Source: Solanum dulcamara
Taxonomy: Eukaryota > Streptophyta > Magnoliopsida > Solanales > Solanaceae
NCBI RefSeq assembly: GCF_947179165.1
Contig: NC_077238.1
Location: 45,004,793 to 45,068,792 of the forward strand
Reading direction: 5' to 3'
DNA length: 64,000 nt
Shown: positions 50,590-61,190 of the stretch, one piece after another
How positions within the stretch are numbered: position 1 is the first letter of the stretch
Layout: every line of letters begins with the position of its first letter
Translations under genes and position numbers: made by a program
Notes under the pieces: model-generated
The model's database searches: none
Told to the model about the DNA's origin: nothing
The model's input: only the letters and a program-made list of their open reading frames with translations

Positions 50590-50885
50590 GTTCAAATGAT
50601 GTGGCAATCCAAGTCAAATTAAATGAGCCACTAAAATTACACCACGTTTCAAATTTATATGGCAATCCAAGTCAAATTAAATGAGCCATTAGAATCATGA
50701 CATGTGTCAAAATTATGTGGTAATCCAATTCAAATTAAATAAGCCACTAAAATCATGCCACGTGTCGAAGTTATGTGGAAATCTATGTCAAATTAAATAA
50801 GCCACTAAAATCATGCCACATGTCGAAGTTATGTGGCAATCTAAGTCAAATTAAATGACCCACTAGAATAATGCCATGTGTATAT
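50590..50885. repeat. 58-bp tandem repeat, five units
   Basis: The word GGCAATCCAAGTCAAATTAA or close variants recurs at 50603, 50661, 50719, 50777 and 50835, exactly 58 bases apart. The units differ by a few substitutions. The array runs up to the recognisable part of the LTR of element X. Confidence 0.93.
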
Positions 50886-50895
50886 GTGACATATT

Positions 50896-51452
50896 CTGAC
50901 CAATCAAATTAAAACCCTTCACCAAAGAAATTTGATTGGTCAGTTCAAACCAACCAATCAAATCACACCCTCATACCACTCCCTACAACTATAAATAGGG
51001 GTCCTCATTATTCTGAGAAGGCGGGGGGGGGGGGTTCAAGAACAAGAAGCAAGAAGAGAGCTCGTGGATCAAAGACCGCAAATTCTCTAAAAAGCTACAA
51101 AGTTCAAGTAATCAAATTCAAGTTCAAGTTCAAGATCAAGAACGAAGAAGAATATCAAGAAGATCAAGATCAAGTTACTTGTTCATATTTACTGTTCGTC
51201 ATAACCATACAAGTGTTCGTGACGAATAATTCAAATCCAAATATGAAGACGAAGATTCAAGATCAAGCTATTCAAACCCTTGACTCTAAATCAAATTCAA
51301 GTTCAACGTGTTTCATATTATTTGAAGAATCAGAGGATTATCATAAAGATTGTAACCCGCACTACATTTTGAAATCAAATATTACACTTTGTTACTCCAA
51401 TTTTCCGGTCTTGATTATTTATTTTTCTCGGCTCAAAAATTTATTGTTTACA
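50896..51452 (+). repeat. 5' LTR of X, R/U5 and proximal U3
   Basis: The homologous stretch in Y is 58646-59196 in reverse. It ends ATTGTTTACA at 51452. The upstream limit is unknown: X continues into the 58-bp array, Y into different sequence. The R/U5 part is rich in TTCAAGATCAAG words. Confidence 0.8.
50990..50997 (+). promoter_or_regulatory. TATA box of the X LTR
   Basis: TATAAATA in the context ACTATAAATAGGGG, conserved in the Y LTR (59095-59102 on minus). Expected start of the element transcript about 30 bases downstream. A run of 12 G follows at 51023-51034. Confidence 0.75.
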
Positions 51453-51457
51453 AATTT

Positions 51458-51474
51458 TGGCATGCCTAGTGGGA
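51458..51474 (+). promoter_or_regulatory. PBS-like site of X
   Basis: TGGCATGCCTAGTGGGA begins six bases after the LTR terminus. The priming tRNA could not be assigned by eye. Confidence 0.5.
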
Positions 51475-51529
51475 CAATCTCTACCTCTCATCTCTTTACA
51501 TCGATCATCAAACTTCAAGAATACTTAAA

Positions 51530-53489
51530 ATGACATCTAAGAAGTTTGACTCTAGGGCTATTATTGCTAAGGCTACTGAATCCAAATTCTCTCCTGAGGT
51601 GGAGAACATACTGGATGCGACTATGGGAAGTTTGGGACCCATCACTAGAAACAAAGCAAACTTGCTAGGACAACAAGCACTCCAAGTGTCGTCCGCATCG
51701 GTTTCTGTTTATGATCCTTCATCTTCAAAGGGGGCAAGATTCTTTCCGAATGAATTAGAAGAAGGAGAGAATATAGCTGATATTATTGAAAGGACATTGG
51801 CTCGACTTAGTCCTTTTAACACAAGGAATTGCACTATTCAAGATGAAGATGATGTCCTGATCACTAGATCTGCCCTAGTCACTCCACGTAACTTGTTTCA
51901 GACAAATTTCAGTTGAGGGAAAATCCATGGTTTGCTCCATCATCCATAACAGCCATCCAAGCAATGATGACTAACACCTCAACTATTGAAGAACAATTGG
52001 CAAGTTTGACAAAGGCAATGTAAGGTCTAACAAAATATGTGCAAGATCAAGATAATCGAATTGTCAAGTTGACGGACAGAGTTGAGAACGTTATGGAGGG
52101 GGACTCAAGTCATGCACCTGGAAAAAGTCCGATGATACAAGAAAAGGGAGATTCAATTACAAAGCAAATAAATGTGGGTGATGAGCTGGAAGTATCTGCT
52201 GAAAGAGGAATTCCCATTCATCAACTGAAGGACTTCATTATGGGAACCATCAAAGATAAGTATGATATGTCTTCAAAGTCATCATTTACATATGCAAATC
52301 CATACACTTCAAGAATCGATGTTTTGAAGATGCCTGTAGGTTATCAACCTCTAAAATTTCAACAATTTGACGGAAAGGGAAATCCAAAGCAACACATTGC
52401 CCATTTTGTTGAAACTTCCAATAATGCTGGAACATATGGAGATTTTCTGGTCAAGCAATTTGTGCGCTCCTTACAAGGAAATGCCTTTGACTGGTATACG
52501 GATCTCGAGGCAGGCTCTATTGATAGTTGGGAATAACTTGAGCATGAATTTCTTAATTATTTCTATAGCACAAGGCGTACTGTGAGCATGGTTAAACTCA
52601 CAAATACACGACAATGGGAAGATGAACCCATCATTGAGTTCATCAATCGATGGAGAAATGCAAGCCTCAATTGTAAGGATAGGCTTAGTGAAACTTCCGG
52701 AATAGAAATGTGTATTCAAGGAATGCGTTGGGGACTTCGTTATATCCTACAGGGTATTAAACCCAAATTATTTGAGAAACTAGCCACATGTGCTCATGAT
52801 ATGGAGTTGAGAATGTCTGCAAGCGGGATTGAAGGACCACTTATTTATGGGCCTCACAAGGGAAAAGACAAAATGGAGGTAAAGAAAGAAGGAAAATCGG
52901 CACCTAAGTTTGGAAATAAGGAGTCGATGAATGTTAATGCCGTACCTTTGAAAGTGGCTACAAATCTAAGAAATAATCAAAGGGTGAAGACCACGACTTT
53001 TCAGAATAACGCTGGTAGAAAGCTGACTTTGAAGGAAATACAGGCAAAAGAGTATCCTTTCTTGGACTCAGATGTTCCAGCAATTTTTGAAGAGCTTCTG
53101 GCATTAAACTCTTTGAGCTACCTGAAATGAAGCGTCCAGATGAGGCTGGGAGGACTAATGATCCAAATTACTGCAAATATCACCATTTGATGGGCCATCC
53201 TATTGAAAAGTGTTTTATTTTTAAGGAAAAGATCATGGACCTGGCCGATGAAGGAAAAATATTGCTTGAAGATGAGAAGGAGAGTTCAAATCAAGTCTCT
53301 GTCACTTTTGGTTCACTCGACCCCATAGTTCTTTGCAACTTTGTCAAAATACATGATAGTGGTGATGACCTAGACACATCACCACTAAAGATAATTAAAT
53401 TTGGTGACTTCAAACCAATAGATATTAACGCATCATCGCTTGTTCCTTTGATGAATGAAGTAATAAGGAAAGATAAACCTCTAGAGTAA
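51530..53489 (+). pseudogene. gag of X
   Basis: This is the capsid/nucleocapsid part of the polyprotein, in four pieces (51530-51916, 52039-52536, 52582-53130, 53127-53489). The Retrotrans_gag domain is clear: LKFQQFDGKGNPKQHIAHF, VKQFVRSLQGNAFDWYTDL, a TAA for the Gln codon near 52534, then WEDEPIIEFINRWRN. The knuckle is YCKYHHLMGHPIEKC near 53170 (Cys-x2-His-x4-His-x4-Cys), the variant common in Tat elements. A one-base frameshift near 53110 separates capsid from knuckle. The first piece (MTSKKFDSRAIIAK) is the N terminus, about 80 bases after the LTR. Confidence 0.8.
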
Positions 53490-53534
53490 AACCAATCTTG
53501 CATTGCTTATACTGATGATGAAGGATGGATTTTA

Positions 53535-55598
53535 GTGACACGACGAAGACGTTGTAAAATGAGCCTGCAAAGAGAACCAAGTAAGCAAGTGACTAGAGCA
53601 ATGATGAAGAAACTACCTAAAACTCAAAGGGTAAAAACGAATGTGAAGAAGTCAAGAGTTGGGGGAAATTACTATCCAAAGCAACGTCCTCCGGTGACAT
53701 TAGAGGAATTCTTGCCAAGTTGGTTTCGTGAAAAGATTTCTCATCGTGACACCAAGGCCTCATGTTGTAACATTGATAGAGAAGAGACAATGGGAAAAAG
53801 CTCATCACCATCATTACCTCCATCACATGAAGGCCTTATAAATCCTCACTCTGAAGAAGTGGACACTTGTGATGCAAAGTTTACATTCACTAATGATGAT
53901 CTTTTATTGGGTGAAGTGTTGCATAATCGTCCTTTATATATGGTAGGTTTTGTGCTTGGACATAAAGTGAATAGGATCATGGTGGATGATAGATCTGGGG
54001 TCAATATTCTCCCTATTCGTACTATGAAGGAACTTGGATTCCTGATAAATGAACTGTCTGAAAGTCGTCTAATGATTCAAGGATTTAACCAAGGGGGGCA
54101 GAGAGCTATTGGTGCTGTCAAATTAGATATAACGATAGGAGATATGCATTCGAGTGCGTGGATGCATGTTATTAACTCAAAGACCTCGTATAATATCTTG
54201 TTAGAAAGGCCATAGATACATAAGAACAAAGTGGTGCCTTCCACCTACCATCAATATTTCAAATACTTTGAAGATGGGGTTCAAAAGAAAGTAGTTGCTG
54301 ATGATGAACCTTTCACCGAGACAGAAGCGCACTTTGCTGATGCAAAATTCTACTTAAATAACCATGCTGTAAAAGAAGTCAAAGTTGATAATGCGATACC
54401 TGCTGACATTACAAAAAAGGTTGATGTAGCACCTGATAATGCGAGGGTCATGATTGAAAAGAGTAAAACGCTTTTGGACATGAGTAAAGTACTTAAGATA
54501 AGTGAGGCATCTTCAAGTAAGAGAATGATTCCTATTTCTCTCTATGTCCCAAAGACAAACAAAGTCAAGATCCCACCCTCTGAGTTGCAGAGTAGCAAGT
54601 TGACATTCCCTATCAAGCAAATTGATACAATCAAATTACCTTCAAGAATGATATAAGGATTTGTCAGACCATCAAATCATGAATCACTTCCTAAAAAGCA
54701 TACAAATGAGGGTTTTGACCCAAATGCATATAAGTTATTGGTGAAAGGGGGATACAATCCCAATGAAGCTACTAAATTAGGGAAGCTTCCAAATAAAGTT
54801 ATTGAAAGGGCAAATCATGGCATAAATCCGACTCAAAGGATGATGATAAAGAGAGGGTATGATGTCAAGCAATCGCGCGAAGGCTTGGGTTACAAACAAC
54901 CATCACCAGTCCGATTCTCTATAAAAAGGATGAGCATCAACTACATTACCCTTGTGGAAGAACCAATGATGTTCAACAAGAAGCCTTCTGTGTTTGATCG
55001 ACTTAGTGGCATGACTCCTAACGTTTCTGCATCTGATCGGCTAATAGAATCAACTCCAAAAACTTCAGTATTTGATCAATTGGGACCAATAAAGAAGAAA
55101 TACAAGCGCCAAGGAAATTATAGAACAATGGAAGAACGGGTACATGCTCGGGAGCATAACTCACCCAAGAATTGGCCTAGTTTGATCCCTTCTAGAATGA
55201 GGCGAGAGACAAAACTTGTAATTTCATGTGGAGATGTCCTGAGAGAAAGAACTCATACCATAGTTCACACTAGGGAGCGATATGAAGATGAAGAAAGTCT
55301 GGGATCATCAAATCACATATATTTTAATGATGATGATCCTCAAGAAGATGAGGATGTTGATGATGCGCCACCTGAACTCGAAGAAGGGATAAAGAATACT
55401 GTTGGTGCATTGAAGGAAGTAAATCTTGGGGTTGATGATGATATAAGGCCTACATATGTAAGTGCTTCACTGGATGAAGATGAAGAGAAGAAATATATTG
55501 AGCTGCTTATGGAATTTAGGGATGTATTTGCTTGGAGTTACAAAGAAATGCCAGGATTAGACCCTAAAGTTGCAGTTCATCATCTTGCTGTGAAATGA
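53535..55598 (+). pseudogene. protease and PR-RT linker of X
   Basis: Aspartic protease at 53880-54215, with LHNRPLYMVGFVLGHKVN and VDDRSGVNILP, where Arg replaces the Gly expected after the active Asp; it ends SYNILLERP then TAG. The linker (54231-55598) is long and charged, with repeated VFDRLSG/VFDQLGP phrases, LIPSRMRRET, and an acidic stretch DDDPQEDEDVDDAPPELEEG. It ends FRDVFAWSYKEMPGLDP and VHHLAVK, which lead into RT. Stops at 54215, 54656 and 55598 are inactivating. Confidence 0.8.
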
Positions 55599-56882
55599 GG
55601 CACTCGTCCTTTTAAACAAGTGCAACTTCGCTTTAGACCTGAACTACTTACTTTGATCGAAACTGAAGTTAACAAGCTCATTGAAGCAGGTTTTATTCGT
55701 GAAGTCAAATATCCTACATGGATTTCAAGCATTGTACCTGTAAGAAAGAAGAATGGCCAAATACGAGTTTGTGTTGACTTTAGAGATCTTAATAATGCAT
55801 GCCCTAAGGATGAATTTCCTCTTCCAATCCCTGAGCTTATGATTGATGCTACAACTGGATACGAGGCAATGTCTTTCATGGATGGTTCATCTGGATACAA
55901 TCAAATTCATATGGCACCAAGGGATGAAGAACTTACTGCATTTCGCTCTCCTAAAGGTATATATTGCTACAAAGTAATGCCTTTTGGTTTAAAAAAATAC
56001 TGGAGCCACTTATAAACGAGCCATGCAGAATATTTTTGATGACATGCTTCATAAAAATGTTGAGTGTTATGTCGATGACTTAGTGGTGAAATCAAAGAAG
56101 AGTTATGACCACTTGCAAGATTTGAGAATGGTGTTTGAATGACTTTGAAGATATCAACTCAAAATGAACCCTTTAAAATGTGCCTTTGGAGTTACTTCAG
56201 GAAAGTTTCTCAGTTTTATTATTCGACAATGAGGAATCGAGATTGACCAAGTTAGATAGATGCTATTTTGAAGATGCCTGAGGCAAAAAATATTCATGAG
56301 TTGAAAAGCTTACAAGTAAAATTAGCATATCTTAGGAGGTTTATCTCAAATCTGGCTGGGAGATGTCAACCATTCAGTCACCTTATGAAGAAAGATGTTC
56401 CTTTTGAATGGGACCAAGCTTGTACCAATGATTTTGAGAACATAAAGTCTTATCTAATGAAACCTCCAGTACTTGTAGCTCCTATACCTGGAAAACCATT
56501 GATTTTATACATTGCAGCTAAAGAAAGGTCAGTAGGAGCAATTCTCGCACAAGAAAATGATGAAGGGAAATAAAATGCCCTATATTACTTGAGTAGGATG
56601 ATGACACAATACGAGATCAAGTATTCACCTATTGAGAAGTTATGTCTAGCACTCGTATTCTCAATTCAGAATATGAAGCATTACTTCCAAGCTCATATTG
56701 TGCAACTTGTCTCTAAAGCGAATCCTATCAAGTTTGTCATGTCCAAGCCTGTCTTAAGTGATAGACGAGAAAGGTGGTACCTCCAGTTTCAACAATTTGA
56801 AATTATGTATATATCTCAGAAGGCAGTAAAAGGACAAGTGCTAGCAGATTTCTTGGCCAATCATCCAATTCCGAATGCTTAG
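55599..56882 (+). pseudogene. RT and first RNase H of X
   Basis: RT begins EVNKLIEAGFIREVKYPTW and continues KKNGQIRVCVDFRDLNNACP and DGSSGYNQIHMAPRDEEL to MPFGL. There a run of seven A (55991-55997) replaces the six A of element Y and shifts the frame. The catalytic VECYVDDLVVKSK block is still readable in the next frame near 56062. The connection and RNase H follow (LAGRCQPFSHLMKKDVPF, LILYIAAKERSVGAILAQE), ending GQVLADFLANHPIPNA and TAG at 56882. Additional stops lie at 56142, 56232 and 56257. Confidence 0.85.
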
Positions 56883-57440
56883 GAGTTATCTAATGAATTA
56901 CCTGATGAAGACGCAATGCTAGTGGAAATTCAGCCACCTTGGAAGATGTATTTTGATGGTGCTTCATATCATGAAGGATCTGGTGCTTGAGTGGCATTTT
57001 TCACTTCCCATGGAGAAGTTTTGCCATACTCCTTCACTCTAACACAAAACTGCTCCAATAATGTTGCTGAATATCAAGCACTCTTACTTGGGCTTGAGAT
57101 GGCCATTGATATGAAATAATTGCAACTACAAGTTTTTGGGGATTCCAAGTTGGTGATCAATCAAGTCTTGGGGTAATTATGAAGTAAAGAATCCTGAGTT
57201 AATCCCATACTGCAATTACGCTAAAAAATGATAGGGTGTCTTGGAGAGGTGACTATTCAACATGTCCCAAGAAAGGAAAATAAAAAGGCTGATGCATTGA
57301 CAGCTTTAGCTTCTGCATTAGAATCTCCTGATGAAATACAAGTTGTGGTTTGCCAAAGATGGATAACTTCCCCTCCTGATGAGCATGAAGAAGAATTTCA
57401 ACAAGTTATCGCCACTTCGGAAGCTGAAATTGACGATTAG
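56883..57440 (+). pseudogene. second (archaeal-type) RNase H of X
   Basis: PPWKMYFDGAS (first Asp), a TGA, NNVAEYQALLLGLEMAI (Glu), LQLQVFGDSKL (Asp) and RKENKKADALTALAS (last Asp) are all readable. The four acidic positions of a type I RNase H are thus still encoded. Presence of this extra domain between the first RNase H and integrase marks the Tat lineage. Stops near 56988 and 57117 and a frameshift near 57170 inactivate it. Confidence 0.8.
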
Positions 57441-58645
57441 CGACAACCAATAATAGAGTATTTGTGTTATGGAATATTGCCAGAAAACCTTCAAAGAAAA
57501 ACAGAAATCCGACGACGAGCCCCTCGTTTTCTTTATTATAAAAATACACTTTACAGGCGGTCGTTCTATGGAGTTCTCTTACGATGTTTGGGGGCAGATG
57601 ATTCTACTCAAGCTATGCAAGAAGCACATTCTGGAGTATGTGGAGCGCATCAGTCTGGGCCAAAACTTCATTTTCACATAAAAAGGATGGGATATTACTG
57701 GCAAACCATGGTGAAAGATTGCTTGGATTACGTCTGAAGATGTAAAGCTTGCCAATTCTATGCGAATTTTATACATCAACCCCCAGAAGTATTGCACCTA
57801 ACTATTGCCTCATGGCCATTTGAAGCTTGGGGTTTGGATATTGTTGGACCATTGCCTAAGTCCTCTAGTGGACATTTGTACATCCTGGCTGCAACTGACT
57901 ACTTCTCAAAATGGGCAGAAGCTATTTTTCTTAGAGAAGTAAAGAAAGAGAATGTCGCCAACTTCATTCGAGTCAATATTATCTACCACTTTGGTATTCC
58001 TCGATATATATTGATAGATAATGGCAAGGCATTTGATAACAAGTTAATGATGAAGATATGTGATCTTTTTGGCTTCAAGCAACGCAATTCCTCTATGTAT
58101 TTGCGGCTGCTAATGGTCTCGCTGAAGCATTTAACAAGACACTCTGCAACTTGTGGAAAAAAGTTATTTCCAAGTCTAAGAGAGATTGGCATGACAGAAT
58201 GGAAGAGGCTTTTTAGGAATATAGGACTACGTATCGCACGCCAACACAAGCGACTCCCTATTCTTTTGTTTATGGAGTTGAAGCAGTTCTTCCACTTGAA
58301 CGTCAAATTCCATCATTGCACCTTGCTATTCAAGAAGGGCTCACTGATGAAGAAAATTCTCGGTTACTCCTTGAAGAATTGGAGGTTCTTGATGAAAAAA
58401 GACTAGAGGCCCAACAAAGTCTGGAATGTTATCAAGCTCGTCTAGCTCAATCTTTTAATAAGAAGGTTCGTCTTAGATGCTTCCAAGTGGGTGATCAAGT
58501 TCTTGTTGTAAGAAGGCCCATTATTACTTCTCGTCGGTCTGGAAGCAAGTTCTTCGCTAAATGGGATGGACCATATGTGGTACAAGAAGTATACTCAAGT
58601 GGCGCTTACAAACTGGTTGACTCAGAAGGATTGCGCATTGGCCCC
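57441..58645 (+). pseudogene. integrase of X, cut at its last codons by element Y
   Basis: The zinc-binding HHCC region shows CGAHQSGPKLHFHIKRMGYY and ends with a stop before RCKACQ. The core has WGLDIVGPLPKSSSGHLYIL (Asp), ILIDNGKAFDNK (Asp) and, out of frame, GLAEAFNKTLC (Glu). The C-terminal part (58316-58645) has LECYQARLAQSFNKKVRL, VGDQVLVVRRPIIT and WDGPYVVQEVYSSGAYKLVD. The homologous end in Y is SPINGK followed by a stop some ten codons on. In X only GP remains before the inverted LTR begins at 58646. Confidence 0.85.
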
Positions 58646-59196
58646 TGTAAACAACAAATTTTCGAGCCGAGAAAAATAAATAATCAAGATCAAAAAATTG
58701 GAGTAACAAAGTGTAATATTTTATTTCAAAATGTAGTGCGGGTTACAATCTCTATGATAATCCTCTGATTCTTCAAATAATATGAAACACGTTGAACTTG
58801 AATTTGATTTAGAGTCAAGGGCTTGAATAGCTTGATCTTGAATCTTCGTCTTCAAATTTGGATTTGAATTATTCATCACGAACACTTGTATGGTTATGAC
58901 GAACAGTAAATATGAACAAGTAACTTGATCTTGATCTTCTTGATATTCTTTTTGGTTCTTGATCTTGAACTTAAACTTGAATTTGATTACTTGAACTTTG
59001 TAGCTTTGTAGAGAATTTGCGGTCTTTGATCCACGAGCTCTCTTCTTGCTTCTTGTTCTTCAAAAACCTTCCCTTTCAGAATAATGAGGACCCCTATTTA
59101 TAGTTGTAGTTAGTGGTATGAGGGTGTGATTTGATTTGTTGGTTTGAACTGACCAATCAGATCTCTTTGGTGAAGAGTTTTAATTTGATTGGTCAG
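58646..59196 (-). repeat. 3' LTR of Y, U5 to proximal U3
   Basis: Reverse complement of X 50896-51452, including TATA box and the TTGATTGG-type inverted words near 59150-59195. Similarity stops at GGTCAG (59196), where Y continues into the 462-bp duplication and X into the 58-bp array. Confidence 0.85.
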
Positions 59197-59197
59197 C

Positions 59198-60040
59198 CCG
59201 AAAGGACACACTCCTTTTAGAATATGGATAGCCCAAATTTTCATAATTTTACATCCAATTAGGATTTGGAGAGAATAAATTTGTATCATTCTACTAGAGT
59301 CCTACCAAAAAGTAATTATAATTACTTTGGAAGAAGAATTCCCTCACCATCATTACTTGTCTATAAATAGACTCTCTCCTTCTTTTTATTTTTATCATTG
59401 GTATTGGCAATTTTGATATTCCTTTTTGCATATCCTCTTGAGTTCATCAATATACGAGGTGCATTTTTGTTTTTGTTTTTTTTCTATTTGTTTTTAAAAA
59501 ATCGCATCATTATACATATGTACTTGCAGTGATGTTGTAAACGACTTTTGGAAGTGTAAAACACATATTAATTTTTTTATTGTTTTTTTTTCCATTTTTT
59601 TTTGGTTTTTTTTTGCAAATGCCTACCCTTTATTCTGTCTTCCAAATCCAATTAGAATTCCGAAAGGACAAACTCCTTTTAGAATATGGATAGCCCAAAT
59701 TTTCACAATTTCACATCCAATTAGGATTTAGAGAGAATAAATTTGTATCATTCTACTAGAGTCCTACCCAAAAAAGTAATTATAATTACTTTGGAAGAAG
59801 GACTCCCTCACCATAACTACTTGTCTATAAATAGACTCTCTCCTTCTATTTATTTTCATCATTGGTATTGACAATTTTGATACTACTTTTTGCATATCCT
59901 CTTGAGTTCATCAATATACGAGGTATGTTTTTTTTGTTTTTTTTTTAAAAATTGCATCATTATACATATGTACTTGCAGTGATGTTGTAAACGACTTTTG
60001 GAAGGGTAAAACACAGATTTATTTTTTTTCATTTTTTCTT
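59198..60040 (+). repeat. 462-bp direct tandem duplication with TATA boxes
   Basis: The block starting CCGAAAGGACACACTCC at 59198 recurs at 59660 with few changes. Each copy holds a 20-bp perfect palindrome AAAGTAATTATAATTACTTT (59309-59328, 59773-59792), then CTATAAATAGACTCTCTCC about 60 bases later, and then GCATATCCTCTTGAGTTC. The TATA points to the plus strand, opposite to Y. It looks like a duplicated promoter or LTR-like segment inserted in the Y LTR. No coding sequence accompanies it. Confidence 0.85.
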
Positions 60041-60084
60041 GCAACTGAAAAAATTACTTCATATACAATAAACTTTTATTCTAT

Positions 60085-60280
60085 TAGAGTCAAAGGCATC
60101 ACATAGTCCAAGTCAAAGATTTTATACCGTCTAAGGCAAAGACTTTACATGATTTGTGGCAAAGACTTTACACCGTCTGAGTCAAAGGCATTCCATAGTC
60201 CAAGCTAAAGACTTTACACCGTCTAAGGCAAAGACTTTACATGATTTGTGACAAAGACTTTACACCGTCTGAATCAGACA
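60085..60280. repeat. Tandem repeat, about 96-bp units of 24-bp words
   Basis: Two large units are built of words such as GGCAAAGACTTTACACCGTC and GTCAAAGGCATTCCATAGTC. The AAAGACTTTACA core recurs at roughly 24- and 48-base steps. Confidence 0.8.
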
Positions 60281-61190
60281 TAGGTTTTGCTCAAAGAATA
60301 TAATCGTTCATTATTGAGATTCATTACCATGATTATTGAATTACTAATTTAAGCGCTAACATTTTTTTTTTACAGATTGAATCATGGTTTACTTTAGAGA
60401 TTTGACTTCCTCTTCTTCAGAGTTGCGATACCTTTTTTGTTTTGATAGTACAAGAGATATATCATTGTATGAGAGCACCAAGCCAGGAGAGACTTAATTT
60501 ATCAGAAACCAACCTTCTCAATCTAAAACATATCCAAAATGTATATCTCAAGTCCCTCAGGATCATTCTAAACAAACTTTAAAAATGAACTTCACATGCA
60601 GGAAAGCTGACAGATTCATATTCGCATGATCTTATTAAAAAAACACTCATATCTCAGCGTAGAGAAGCCGAAAAGAAGGTTCATAAAACTATACTGTGTA
60701 CAATAATCACAGCTAATAGCTTTATGGATTTATATAAATACTACTTTGAAGTCAATTCAAATTCTGTCTTGATTGGCCTTCTCTAATTCACACATTATAT
60801 ATGATAATCTACAAGAACATTGTGATGCTCAAATAATAGCATGCCCCATTTTTTTTGAACTTATGAGACTAAACTTAGAATGTGACTCACGAATTACGGT
60901 GAAGAGGGTCAAGAGAGACTATGAGTTCTTTGGATACTCATGCGACTGAACTCAGAATGTAATTCTAAGCTCCTACGTACCTCAGTGAAGAGGATCAAGT
61001 CATAACGTAGTTCTGAGAGAATGATTTTTTTTTAATTATTTTTTTTATCCTAACTTTTGCCTAGGCTGCCTCTTTCGAGATTTTCAACCTAGCAGACATT
61101 TTTTTAGGGTGTTGTGCATAGTTTATACTCTTGTGGGCCAGGAGTAACATGCAGTTTATACTCGTACCTTAAGGAGTGGGTTTCTTTTCT
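60281..61190 (-). other. 3' untranslated region (and possibly distal U3) of Y
   Basis: No coding sequence. It lies between the integrase stop and the LTR. The polypurine tract and LTR start could not be fixed: several TGTAAA words (on minus) are candidates, including one at 60375. Confidence 0.4.

Larger units (their letters stand above)
50896..58645 (+). mobile_element. Tat-lineage Ty3/gypsy element X (plus strand), interrupted at its 3' end
   Basis: Order: LTR (at least 50896-51452), PBS-like site, gag, protease, long linker, RT, RNase H, second archaeal-type RNase H, integrase. The dual RNase H places it in the Tat lineage. At 58645, inside the last integrase codons, the sequence switches to the terminus of an inverted LTR of the same family (element Y). 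The end of pol and the 3' LTR of X are therefore not in the window. Confidence 0.88.

Noticed and set aside
54960..55100. Repeated VFDRL phrases as a host gene
   Set aside because: Such phrases are part of the protease-RT linker of this Tat family; flanking protease and RT are in order.
58646..58768. Apparent extended integrase C terminus of X
   Set aside because: The frame reads by chance into the inverted LTR of Y; homology to integrase ends at 58645.
59198..60040. Endogenous plant pararetrovirus promoter
   Set aside because: A TATAAATAG context alone is not evidence. No pararetroviral coding sequence or PBS lies nearby.
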